From Candidatus Endonucleibacter bathymodioli (GTDB lineage: Bacteria; Pseudomonadota; Gammaproteobacteria; Pseudomonadales; Endozoicomonadaceae), in assembly GCA_030674915.1 (NCBI GenBank), contig JASXSV010000028.1, positions 1 through 32,206 on the forward strand: DNA of 32,206 nucleotides. The letters are read 5' to 3'. Both the position numbers and the translations under genes were made by a program. Position 1 is the stretch's first letter. Every line of letters begins with the position of its first letter. Positions 1 to 8,031 of this stretch are shown piece after piece. Under the pieces are notes generated by a model. It saw only the letters and a program-made list of their open reading frames with translations, was not told the origin of the DNA and did not search any database.

Positions 1-174
1 CAACTTTTTCAATATGGCGCACTTATGACTAAAATCCACGAGGCTTTATCCTCAAAAAATACGATTTAATTAATAGTGGGGCTTATGCAGCGTTATCGTG
101 CAAAGGTCTCGATTTAATTAATCACGGTGCTTGTGAGGCGTTATCGTGCAAAGATCTCAAAGTAAAGCTATGGC
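1..174 (+). pseudogene. 3' remnant of a gene encoding 16-residue tandem repeats
   Basis: Two adjacent 48-bp units begin at 62 and 110 (CGATTTAATTAAT...TTATCGTGCAAAG). In frame from 63 they read DLINSGAYAALSCKGL and DLINHGACEALSCKDL, followed by a short tail to a stop near 172-174. A third, upstream unit (GALMTKIHEALSSKN) is readable in a different frame from position 1. Aligning the units places a 1-base deletion in the A-run at 54-59, so the gene is frameshifted here and its start lies outside the window. The unit length of 16 residues is too short for ankyrin (33) or Sel1 (36) repeats, and the family is not recognised. The parent was probably a longer repeat protein, but only its end is visible. 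Confidence 0.5.
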
Positions 175-618
175 AGATACAGTTATCAAACTAAAAACTA
201 AAAACTAAAAGTGCATCTTGGATGGCAATATTTGCATGTCATGTCTAGCTATAATTATCGGTGTCGGCATTATCGGATGGACGGTACAGTGGGTGAGTAA
301 CCATTTAGCAGTAATCCCAATATGCTCAGAGCATTTCCTTTAGCCACTACACTACCCTATCCCCACTCATAGCCGACACAGGCGATCTTCATCTATCGAT
401 CTCATGGCTGACAACTGCCACCTTTGCCTCGTCAGCACCAGTATACATGCCGTACAGCAGCCTGCCTGATTTTATGAACATCAATAAATAACACGTATTT
501 ATATATCCAGCTCCATTCTTTGTATTGTTTTAGTAGTCTTTATTACAATTATGGTTATCACTATTCCATTCTGAGACATAGGGATTGGCCGTGAATGTGT
601 AAAGCTTTACAACTAATA
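175..618. other. Unassigned region upstream of pyrC
   Basis: No intact gene is seen. Around 245-350 one forward frame reads a short hydrophobic stretch (AIIIGVGIIGWTVQW), and around 371-489 another reads about 40 residues ending in a stop. Both may be scraps of a decayed membrane-protein gene, but they carry no recognisable motif and no start, so no function is proposed. Confidence 0.25.
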
Positions 619-725
619 TATACCCGTTTTCATTTAAGGGGGGGGTGAGCTGGTGACAAACGAGAAAAGCCTATTAGCCTATGCGTATTGAGTTATTGAG
701 ATAAGTAAGATCTGTCAACAACTTT
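619..725. repeat. MITE-like short repeat, copy A (one end lost)
   Basis: The left end TATACCCGTTTTCATTTAAG is followed by a stretch resembling the interior of the copy at 18663-18786: a GACAAACGAG block, then ATTGAGATAAGTAAG and GTCAAC. The matching right terminus is missing. It sits about 105 bp upstream of pyrC, so the pyrC promoter lies in or just downstream of it. Confidence 0.55.
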
Positions 726-829
726 ACACGTATAATGGAAACCACTATAGATCCGCTTTCTTTGCGGCTTGCAGCTCTACTTAGAGGGAGTGTTGCTCGT
801 CCACCCAAAATAAAGACAAATGAGCAAAT

Positions 830-1876
830 ATGAAAAACACACTAACGATCACCTGCCCAGATGATTGGCATGTTCATCTGCGTGATGGACAGTCATTACA
901 CGAAACCGTAAAATCAGTAGCTAGGTCTTTTAACCGGGCCATTGTCATGCCAAACATCATACCTCCAGTATTAACAGCAGATGATGCTGCCACATACAAA
1001 GCCCGAATACTTAGACATATACCGGACAAAAGCCAATTTACCCCCCTAATGACCCTATACCTTACGGACAAAACCTCTGCTGAAATAGTTTATGAAGCTA
1101 AATGTCGGGGTGATGTTTTTGCATTCAAACTTTACCCTGCAGGCACAACAACCAATTCAGAATCCGGTGTCACCGATCTTGGCAAAGTGTATACAGCCTT
1201 AGAAACCATGGCTAAATGCGGCCTACCACTATTGGTACACGGAGAGGTAACTGATACAGATATTGATATTTTTGACCGTGAACGAGCATTCATAGATCGT
1301 CACCTAAAGCCACTAACCAAAAAATTTCCAACATTAAAAATAGTACTAGAACACATTACAACTGCCGAAGCTGTCGCCTTTGTTCAGCAAAGCGGTGATA
1401 ATATCGCTGCTACAATAACCGCCCACCACCTATTATGCAACCGCAACCACCTTTTGGCTGGAGGTATTAAGCCCCATTATTATTGCCTTCCTATTCTCAA
1501 ACACAAAAAACACCAAGACGCATTGCTAAAAGCGGCAACCAGTGGCAATCCCTGTTTTTTTCTAGGCACAGATTCAGCACCGCATACTCAGAGCCATAAA
1601 GAGTCAGCCTGTGGCTGTGCCGGCTGTTACACTGCACCAGCAGCACTGGAAATGTACACAGAAGCCTTTGAAGCAATGAATAGCCTTGACAAACTTAAAG
1701 GATTTGCCAGCCACCATGGCCCAGATTTTTACGGTCTACCCAGAAACACAGGCACTATTACTTTAACCAAAACACAGTGGAAAATACCCCTATCTATTCC
1801 ACTTGGCACTGATCAGGTCATTCCTTTTAAAGCCGGAGAAACCATGCACTGGAAGCTAAAACAAAATTCAGCCTAA
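830..1876 (+). CDS. pyrC: Dihydroorotase (class II, PyrC)
   Basis: Catalyses cyclisation of N-carbamoyl-aspartate to dihydroorotate, the third step of de novo pyrimidine synthesis, in the cytoplasm. The length (348 residues) equals that of E. coli PyrC. The metal ligands expected for the amidohydrolase fold are all visible: the HxH pair at His14 and His16 ([10 protein letters not shown]), the lysine that becomes carboxylated at Lys100 (FAFKLYPAG), His137 (LVHGE), His175 (LEHIT) and the catalytic Asp248 (LGTDSAPH). The C-terminal CGCAGCY segment at 261-267 is also typical of this class. The start is set by the N-terminal match and an AATGAG-like ribosome site a few bases upstream. It stands alone, with an IS30 element 11 bp after its stop. 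Confidence 0.97.
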   Translation: MKNTLTITCPDDWHVHLRDGQSLHETVKSVARSFNRAIVMPNIIPPVLTADDAATYKARILRHIPDKSQFTPLMTLYLTDKTSAEIVYEAKCRGDVFAFKLYPAGTTTNSESGVTDLGKVYTALETMAKCGLPLLVHGEVTDTDIDIFDRERAFIDRHLKPLTKKFPTLKIVLEHITTAEAVAFVQQSGDNIAATITAHHLLCNRNHLLAGGIKPHYYCLPILKHKKHQDALLKAATSGNPCFFLGTDSAPHTQSHKESACGCAGCYTAPAALEMYTEAFEAMNSLDKLKGFASHHGPDFYGLPRNTGTITLTKTQWKIPLSIPLGTDQVIPFKAGETMHWKLKQNSA

Positions 1877-1887
1877 TCAATATCACA

Positions 1888-2994
1888 CGGATTCAAATCT
1901 GAAGTGCATCACAGTCTAAGCTGCTAGCGCAGCTCTATGCTCCTCCATTAGCTGGTCAGGAGTTTTGAAACCAATATATTTTCTTGGACGAGAATTAAGC
2001 CGCTTTACAGCTCTCTCCACCTCTATCTGTGTAACTTTTTTAAAGTCTGTATTCTTTGGAAAATATTGTCGCAGTAAGCCGTTGGTGTTTTCGTTTAGCC
2101 CTCGCTCCCAAGAGCTATAGGGGTGCGCAAAATAAACATCTGCTGACAGCGCTTTACTGATCTTCTCATGGTACGCAAACTCTTTTCCATTGTCAGCCTT
2201 AATCGTGTGAACCAGATCCTTAAACGGCTTAAGCAGGGCGATGGTCGCCGTGGTGACATCGGTTGCACTTTTACTATCGACCTGCGCCGATACTGTATAC
2301 TTCATCACCCGCTCAGCAATCGTCACTAGAGCGCCGCTGTGGCCCTTGCTGATCACCGTATCTATCTCCCAGTCACCGATGCGAGATTTATCATCAACAA
2401 CACTGGGACGCTCATCAATGCTCACTCGCTTTTTTATCTGCCTCCGCGTAGATTTGCCGTTACGCCGTTTGTCGTATTTCTTGCCCTGGCGGCGCAGATG
2501 CGTATAAAGGTCGCCTCCCGCCTGCTTATCGGCCCAAGAGCTATAGGGGGGCGCGAAATAAATAGTTTCATGGCTAATCAGCTTCTCCTAATCATATAGC
2601 AGCCAACCTGACACCTGTTCGGGACTCCATTCTATACGGAGCTTGGCCTCGATCACGACTATCATTGCCGGGGGCATTTTAGTCGGTTTAACCGCAGTCT
2701 GGCGTCGCTGAATAGCCTTAGCTTGCGCCTGTTTATGACGATAGCCCCTGTCACCAGTATTTCTGGCCAGTTCTCTACTTACCGTAAGCTGACTCACCCC
2801 TATAATTTCCGCCACCTCCCTTTGTGTACAACCGCTGTTCTTTAGGGCTGAAATCTGGAATCGTTGCTCGTAGGTCATTTGTTGGTAATATCCTGTCATC
2901 ACTTCATCTCTTGCCGGAGAAAAAGGGTAGGAGCTTACTTTCAGCGGCCCCCTTCTTCTACCGGATTAGATGATGCACTTCAGATTTGAATCCG
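1888..2994 (-). mobile_element. IS30-family insertion sequence
   Basis: A 1107-bp element bounded by perfect 24-bp terminal inverted repeats at 1888-1911 and 2971-2994 (core GGATTCAAATCTGAAG). The single transposase gene inside runs on the minus strand. No target-site duplication is obvious in the first bases outside the repeats; IS30 elements normally make only 2-3 bp, so decay or a later rearrangement could hide it. It inserted just downstream of pyrC and next to an IS5-family remnant. Confidence 0.9.
1916..2902 (-). pseudogene. IS30-family transposase with one in-frame stop
   Basis: The reading frame is continuous from ATG at 2902 to the stop at 1916, except for a TAG at 2588-2590. It therefore appears as a 104-residue N-terminal piece and a C-terminal piece of 169 residues counted from an internal Met. 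The N-terminus has the IS30 helix-turn-helix (QREVAEIIGVSQLTVSRELA). The C-terminal part has the DDE catalytic core: Asp in GDWEIDTV, Asp in KADNGKEF and Glu in NENTNG. The codon after LLYD is the stop, where family members continue into the LISHETIY block. Just after that block, an extra YFAPPYSSW segment duplicates sequence from later in the same gene. Readthrough or reversion could restore activity, but as read it is broken. Confidence 0.85.
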
Positions 2995-3011
2995 CGCCAT
3001 TATATATTTCC

Positions 3012-3041
3012 TATACCAGCTACCACTAAAGATGTGAGCAG
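3012..3041. repeat. MITE-like short repeat, copy I (one end only)
   Basis: TATACCAGCTACCACTAAAG followed by ATGTGAGC matches the left terminus of the 18663-18786 copy (TATACC, then a TTGAAG-like block, then TGTGAGT). No partner terminus is seen, so this is a fragment between the IS30 and IS5 remnants. Confidence 0.4.
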
Positions 3042-3117
3042 GGTGGATTCAAAGAATATTGATAACGTTAGCAATAAGGCGGGAATCCTCACAGATGAAG
3101 ACAATGGATTAGGATAA

Positions 3118-3353
3118 TTATTTATAAAAAGTAAGGTTGCCTGCAGTTTCCTCGTTTTGGATAACAAGGCTCAATAACACTGGTGAGTCTATACCATGGA
3201 ACAAGTTTCTCCATTTTTGCCAAGAATAGTTCTTTACGTGTCTTTCGAAGTTTTCGCACGAATTAATTATCTGCCAAACCTAGTTGTCGACCCATGGTGA
3301 AATCCAAAGCTATAGGTAATACTAGGATTATCTTATTACGAGGATTTAATCTC
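3118..3353 (-). pseudogene. IS5-family transposase, N-terminal fragment with IS end
   Basis: On the minus strand an ATG at 3293 opens MGRQLGLADN, then a TAA, then VRKLRKTRKELFLAKMEKLV and VIEPCYPKRGNCRQPY. This is the conserved N-terminus of IS5-family transposases, aligning with the copy at 29063-29762. The untranslated leader at about 3294-3353, including TTATCTTATTACGAGGA, matches the ends of the elements at 29003 and 31781. Everything after about residue 58 is gone. It is one of three copies of this element in the window and lies directly beside the 805-residue gene. Confidence 0.7.
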
Positions 3354-3364
3354 GCCCTCCCTAG

Positions 3365-3397
3365 CAGTTAACTTATATATGCAATATAAGTTAACTG
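3365..3397 (-). terminator. Perfect AT-rich hairpin after the 805-residue gene
   Basis: The arms CAGTTAACTTATAT (3365-3378) and its exact complement (3384-3397) are separated by 5 bases. The hairpin lies 11 bp past the stop codon of the minus-strand gene ending at 3409. No T-run follows on that strand, so it may act as a 3' transcript stabiliser or weak terminator rather than a classic Rho-independent terminator. Confidence 0.45.
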
Positions 3398-3408
3398 AAC
3401 TTATTATA

Positions 3409-5826
3409 TCAATCATGATCCATGAGGTTTACAACAGGAGTCATCGAGAATTTTTTATTAACCATGCACATCATGAAATTTATTCTTCCTGTCCTTACGT
3501 GTTTAAAAACATATATACCCGTTACTGGGATGTTATCCATCACAATCAATCCCCCTACTGTAAAATTTTTTACTACCTCCCTCCAATAACTTCCCACTCC
3601 ATCTTCAAGTGGGATATACCTTAGTAGCTCGTATGTGGTTTTTTTTAACTCCATCAGCTCAAAGGTAAAGCTATCAGTTTCCATCATTTCATCAAAATAA
3701 CCATCTGGCAAGGAGCACGCACCATTATTCTCGATGCAACATGGTTCATAACCTCCGATCTGATACTCTCCCAAAACACCAACCACAGGTTTGGACGAAA
3801 CACAGAGATCACGACCATGACACCGATAACTCTGACTATTTACTAACTCCATATCAAAGTGATACCGTCCCCAATTATTTGTATAACAAACCAAGGAAGC
3901 GGCAGTATTATCAATTAATCCGCAAAACTCCAGCTGCCGAAGTATTGACCCGTTCAGTTTTGCTAACTTTAATATTTTATCTAAAGCAACAAGATTACTG
4001 CAGGTTAATTTATCTGGAGTTATCAAATAATCAGGAGTAAATAAACCACTACTTGTGTTTGATTTATTACGTGTAACAAGATCAGCAGAAGTATATTTCG
4101 TGATGTGTTTGATTTCGGAAATCCAATTTGGCAATGGGCAAAGTTCAATTTTATTATTAAATCCTGTAATAAATTTATACATATAAATAGATGAATATAC
4201 TGATATCAACAATCCTAATGCTTCCTTCCTAGCTTTTTTTCTCTTTTTGTTTTTATATTTAAAGTTTACAAGAGCAAAAACGGCAGGAAACGTTATCATC
4301 CAATTACTTTCAGCGTTAATAGTAAAGTTTAACATAGCAAGCATTAACTCTGAAGCATCTATTATAAGCATTCCTGCTGTAGCTATAATAGCATCAGCTT
4401 GTACGGCATAACCAAAATAAAGAGTCATAATAAACAGCAAGCTTAGATTCCTTATTTGTGAATACTCACTCATAAAACATTGTTCTAAAAATGTAGACTT
4501 ATTTACTACATCAGCACTATCTCTCTTATAAAATTCTTTTTTACTGAAAGAAGGTGTAAATGGATTAGCATCATCTGAGTCAGAACATGAACTTTCCTCT
4601 TCACTTATGGATAGACAGTCGAACGCATTTATCACAGTCAATTCATCATCCACACCATCTAAGCCATCTACACAATTAAAGACGTGTTCTTTTTGATTGT
4701 AAGTATCTTGTCCAGGAATGTTGTTTTCTTGCCTATTTGGTGTAAGCTCTTTTTCCAACACATAACGTTTTTTACTATTAAAAGACATTTTACGTGCCAA
4801 ATCTGTACTAAGCATAGCGATATCAGAGGGAGCTCTAGATCTTTGATGCTTTCCCCCTTTACTATTAATTTTTCTTTTAGTGCCTTTTAATTTATTGTAA
4901 CCGTTATTAGATACTGCTTTTGATACTACGTCTGCATAAGTGCGGTTTTTTTTATTCTGACTACAATCCTGTGTGACTACCTTCTCTCCATGTTTTTTCT
5001 GCTCTGCATTATCGATTCCAAAATTATTCGCTAAAAATATATTTATATCTCTAATAATGTTATCCAATATGTTTTTCGAACTAATGACCTGAGTCTCAAG
5101 ACTTAGCGTAAATGATACTTTATTAGATGCATTAATCTGATCAAACATAGCTAAATGTTCATGGAATTTGTTAAAAGATTTATAAATAGCATAAACATCA
5201 TCACTATTTATAGAAAGAGCCAACCAATTATTACCATGTTCTCTGATAATATCAATATATTTAAGGAGTTTCGGATTTAGGTTATTAAGCCAAAGTTGTT
5301 CATATGCAAGAATCCAATTTGCTTTTGCAATACTCAAATTAAATCCTTCTTCTTTTACAAACAAAACATCTTGAACAGGAAACCCATCTTCCAGTTTAAC
5401 AAAATCTGCCACTCTTACCGCCTTATCACTTGCCGTTCTAAAATAACAACAACACCAAGTAATATTATCACGTATGGATGTTCGTATTTCAAAAGACAAC
5501 TGCTTTAGAGAATTTCTTATTATGCTGATAACTTCTTCAAAGCATTCATCGCTAACAAAAAAATCCAAATCATTTATTTTTATATCTTGCAAGACTAACT
5601 TTCTATTATTTGCATCAGCTTCAATATACTTCCATGCTACAGAGCCGTGCAAAACTATAGTGTTAATTGACCTATTTCCATTTATACTACCAACAACAGT
5701 CAATAATTCATGATATACTTTATCTCTATCTAGCCCATGACAGCTCCCAGCAAAGATGCATAAAAAAACAACAAAGCTAAACACATATGCAAACTTATTA
5801 ATAATATATTTACAAATAAAAATCAT
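3409..5826 (-). CDS. Large exported protein with nucleotidyltransferase-like N-terminus, hydrophobic middle and Cys-rich C-terminus
   Basis: The 805 residues begin with a signal peptide (basic start, hydrophobic core at about 12-27, cleavage near Cys29-Gly31). Residues 57-90 have the nucleotidyltransferase-fold pattern: a hydrophobic strand, Gly61-Ser62 (VLHGSVAW), then NDLDFFV with Asp86 and Asp88. Asp141 (RVADFVK) could be the third acidic residue. AbiEii-type and related nucleotidyltransferases share this GS...DLDF layout. Residues 291-332 are strongly basic and could act as a nuclear-localisation signal (KGTKRKINSKGGKHQRSR). Residues 384-420 are acidic. Several hydrophobic segments lie at about 461-555. 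From 560 on there are ten cysteines, as expected for a disulfide-stabilised exported domain. The gene is AT-rich and sits between IS5 and IS30 debris. A TAGG-type ribosome site supports the start. The fold call is inference and the substrate is unknown. Confidence 0.7.
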   Translation of the reverse strand: MIFICKYIINKFAYVFSFVVFLCIFAGSCHGLDRDKVYHELLTVVGSINGNRSINTIVLHGSVAWKYIEADANNRKLVLQDIKINDLDFFVSDECFEEVISIIRNSLKQLSFEIRTSIRDNITWCCCYFRTASDKAVRVADFVKLEDGFPVQDVLFVKEEGFNLSIAKANWILAYEQLWLNNLNPKLLKYIDIIREHGNNWLALSINSDDVYAIYKSFNKFHEHLAMFDQINASNKVSFTLSLETQVISSKNILDNIIRDINIFLANNFGIDNAEQKKHGEKVVTQDCSQNKKNRTYADVVSKAVSNNGYNKLKGTKRKINSKGGKHQRSRAPSDIAMLSTDLARKMSFNSKKRYVLEKELTPNRQENNIPGQDTYNQKEHVFNCVDGLDGVDDELTVINAFDCLSISEEESSCSDSDDANPFTPSFSKKEFYKRDSADVVNKSTFLEQCFMSEYSQIRNLSLLFIMTLYFGYAVQADAIIATAGMLIIDASELMLAMLNFTINAESNWMITFPAVFALVNFKYKNKKRKKARKEALGLLISVYSSIYMYKFITGFNNKIELCPLPNWISEIKHITKYTSADLVTRNKSNTSSGLFTPDYLITPDKLTCSNLVALDKILKLAKLNGSILRQLEFCGLIDNTAASLVCYTNNWGRYHFDMELVNSQSYRCHGRDLCVSSKPVVGVLGEYQIGGYEPCCIENNGACSLPDGYFDEMMETDSFTFELMELKKTTYELLRYIPLEDGVGSYWREVVKNFTVGGLIVMDNIPVTGIYVFKHVRTGRINFMMCMVNKKFSMTPVVNLMDHD

Positions 5827-5871
5827 AAAACAACCTACAACCCTATGTACTTGACAAAATATTCAATAGAT

Positions 5872-6235
5872 CTAAAAAATAGTTTTATGACTTTTTGCAT
5901 CGCTTTTTTGAGCATCAATCTAATCACATCCGTCCCTAATCGGAACATATTTTTGGCTCTGCGCTGATAACTATTCAATATAGCTCCTAGACACGTTCAT
6001 TCAACGGCACAAGATATCCATTTTGGCCGTGAACTGCAACCCACTCCAATGGCCAACCTCTTATTTCAGATCCACTCAGTCGCAGCCGGGGATTCATCAA
6101 CATCCACACGATTAGGAACTAAGTAGGCTCCAGCTTTAGCACCCTGACGCTGCTGATAACGCTTTCCTTTGCGCTGGATTAGAAACTTCCATTGGTTTTT
6201 TTGATCAGACGATAGATGACTTGGTAATCAATCGC
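5872..6235 (-). pseudogene. Degenerate IS30-type transposase fragment (second type)
   Basis: The minus strand reads, in one frame, KGKRYQQRQGAKAGAYLVPN then RVDVDESPA. This is the segment that precedes the catalytic core in IS30 transposases (compare GKKYDKRR...DERPSVVD in the element at 1916-2902, clearly a different sequence). Further on, in shifted frames, HGQNGYLVPLNERV and AKNMFRLGTDVIRLMLKKAM look like the start of the DDE domain. Several frameshifts and stops make it non-functional. No inverted repeats were located. From here to 6409 nothing else is recognised. Confidence 0.5.
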
Positions 6236-6409
6236 CCATTATAAAACTCAAGCTTCGTGAGCTCGCAATTTGGTTCATAAACAACAATTTTACTTGATAT
6301 CCTAGACTTCAAAATTACCAAGTCTAAAACAATTAAGGACATGATGACATAATATCTGCATTTATACCATACATGCTGCAGCGACAACATTTCACGACAC
6401 TGCGTTGAA

Positions 6410-6829
6410 TTACTCAGAATCAGATACTCGGCCTCTCATAGACTTTACTTTGCCCCGCTTCTTTTTTGACTCAACTCGTTTTTTTTGAGATGACTTGGTA
6501 GACTTTGTTGGTCGTCGTTTTTTTTGAACTAAACCTACACTCTTTATCAGTATCTGTAACCTAGCTAATGCATCTGTTTGGTTTTTTTTTTGGCTTCTGT
6601 AACTCTGAGCCTTAATAATAACAACCCCATCAGCCGTTATACGTCGATCACTCAAAGCCATCAGTCTCTCTTTGTAAAACTCCGGCAAAGAAGAAGCCTT
6701 CAGATCAAAGCGCAAATGTACAGCAGTAGAGACCTTATTAACATTCTGCCCCCCAGATCCCTGGGCTCTAATAAACGAAATATCAATCTCTGCATCTGCA
6801 ATGACGACACCATTCGAGATTTCAAGCAT
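6410..6829 (-). CDS. arfB: Alternative ribosome-rescue factor ArfB (GGQ peptidyl-tRNA hydrolase)
   Basis: Hydrolyses peptidyl-tRNA on ribosomes stalled without a stop codon. The GGQ catalytic motif sits in IRAQGSGGQNVNKVSTAVHL, the hallmark of the release-factor catalytic domain in its short ArfB/YaeJ form. The C-terminal 40 residues are very Lys/Arg-rich, matching the tail that enters the empty mRNA channel. The frame extends upstream to 6910, but the family begins close to MLEISNGVVI. I therefore choose the ATG at 6829, giving 139 residues (E. coli ArfB has 140). Its ribosome site is weak, so an upstream start (for example Met at 6883) cannot be excluded. An A10 run in the message (plus-strand T-run 6582-6591) is a possible slippage site. 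It lies 104 bp downstream of a Sel1 lipoprotein gene on the same strand. Confidence 0.9.
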   Translation of the reverse strand: MLEISNGVVIADAEIDISFIRAQGSGGQNVNKVSTAVHLRFDLKASSLPEFYKERLMALSDRRITADGVVIIKAQSYRSQKKNQTDALARLQILIKSVGLVQKKRRPTKSTKSSQKKRVESKKKRGKVKSMRGRVSDSE

Positions 6830-6933
6830 ATCCAGTTGATACCCAATACTATTAAAGATATAGAAAGGTATCAGCTGCAACATCCAACTATCACCTACCC
6901 TTACCTTCAATTCCTGGCCACAAGACCAAAATA

Positions 6934-7575
6934 CTACTGCATGTTTTGCATCATATCAAACAACTCGGTCGCACGGGTTTGAGCCATTAATTTCTCCGCA
7001 GGAGGCAGATCCTTACCAATACGATCCCTGTCTTGCACTGCCTCAATATCACCTAGTGCTACTGCTACACAGTACCAACAATAAGCTTTCGCATAATTTT
7101 GAAAATCACCCTTCCCTCTTTCGTACTTATTCGCCAGAATCTTTTGCGCATCGATACCCCCTTGCTGTGCTGACTTCTTATACCATTGAAAAGCTTTTTC
7201 ACTATTCTGAGGTATACCACTGCCTTCTTCGTACATATTTGCCAGCTCCAATTGAGCTTTCTCATAATTTTGAATAGCGGCGGCCTTATACCACATGAAA
7301 GCTTTCCTATTATCCTGAATCACACCTTTCCCCATGGCATACATCCCTGCCAGCTGATATTGAGCTTTAAAATTCCCATGCTCAGCGGATAATACGTACC
7401 ACTTAACAGCTTCTGGATAATTCTTTGGTATACCTTTCCCTTCCTCATACAGTAACCCCAAATGATATTGAGCTACTTTATCCCCTAGCTTAGCGTCCTT
7501 TTTAATCTGGCCACCTATATGAGTACAAGCACTCAAATAAAACAAAGCTACGACACAAACAATACGTCTAAACAT
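6934..7575 (-). CDS. Sel1-repeat (SLR) lipoprotein
   Basis: This 213-residue protein starts with a lipoprotein signal ending in the lipobox LSAC (Cys17), so it is probably anchored in the outer membrane facing the periplasm. Four 36-residue Sel1-like repeats follow (about 35-178), with the pattern AQYxLxxMYxxGxGxxxxxxxAxxWYxxxAxxG. A short C-terminal tail contains ELFDMM. Sel1 repeats form alpha-solenoids that bind proteins; in pathogens some support host interaction, but the partner here is unknown. An AAGG ribosome site lies about 9 bases before the ATG. It may be co-transcribed with arfB. A larger Sel1 protein is encoded at 22985-24064. Confidence 0.85.
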   Translation of the reverse strand: MFRRIVCVVALFYLSACTHIGGQIKKDAKLGDKVAQYHLGLLYEEGKGIPKNYPEAVKWYVLSAEHGNFKAQYQLAGMYAMGKGVIQDNRKAFMWYKAAAIQNYEKAQLELANMYEEGSGIPQNSEKAFQWYKKSAQQGGIDAQKILANKYERGKGDFQNYAKAYCWYCVAVALGDIEAVQDRDRIGKDLPPAEKLMAQTRATELFDMMQNMQ

Positions 7576-7895
7576 AACTTATACCTTAAGCTTTAATGCT
7601 GTTATTAGTGAATATATCCAAAGTTCATGAAGATGCAAATAACCTACAAATAACTAAGTTTCCCACCTGTATCTTAAGCACTACTAGTATGGAATAGGTA
7701 AACATATTACCTTTAAATATCGGTAATTACAATCTCCCTGCGTAACTTCTAGATTTTCAGATTATCTCACAGTTTCAAGAAGTATTAGATATAAGTGACA
7801 TCATCACACTAAACAAGTATAATCCAAATTCTAGTAACTACACCCTCTATACTCAACTACAATGCTACAAAAGTTTTTATTCATGCCTTAAAAAG
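7576..7895. other. Non-coding spacer between divergent genes
   Basis: AT-rich sequence between the Sel1 gene (-) and the ABC importer (+). No open frame of note. A small palindrome GGTAA-ACATA-TTACC lies near 7697-7711. Promoters for both directions should lie here or in the adjacent repeat, but no convincing -35/-10 pair could be assigned. Confidence 0.3.
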
Positions 7896-8028
7896 CATAC
7901 ACCAACTCCCCTTGAAGGGATGAGATTGTTGACTACTTTCACTCACCATAATCACCTACTACTCGTAGGCTCACGAGTATTGTTCACTTATCGCCTACTC
8001 ACACCTTCAATGGTAACGAGTGCACATA
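7896..8028. repeat. MITE-like short repeat, copy B (near complete, inverted)
   Basis: In reverse orientation this copy has both termini (ACCATTGAAGGTGTGAGTAG on one side, CATACACCAACTCCCCTTGA on the other) and an interior clearly related to the copy at 18663-18786. Its right terminus ends within a few bases of the start codon of the importer's binding-protein gene and supplies an in-frame GTG at 8020. Confidence 0.75.
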
Positions 8029-8031
8029 GCT

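Noticed and set aside
1880..1887. Target-site duplication of the IS30 element
   Set aside because: The bases outside the two inverted repeats (CA side and CGCC side) do not match, so none is claimed.
3741..4040. 99-codon plus-strand frame
   Set aside because: It is antisense to the 805-residue gene and has no independent signal.
6830..6910. Longer N-terminus for ArfB
   Set aside because: The extra 27 residues do not fit the family, whose start aligns with the Met at 6829.
8020..8031. GTG at 8020 as the start of the binding-protein gene
   Set aside because: It lies in the terminus of the repeat element. The ATG at 8032 gives a standard lipoprotein signal peptide, so I kept the later start.
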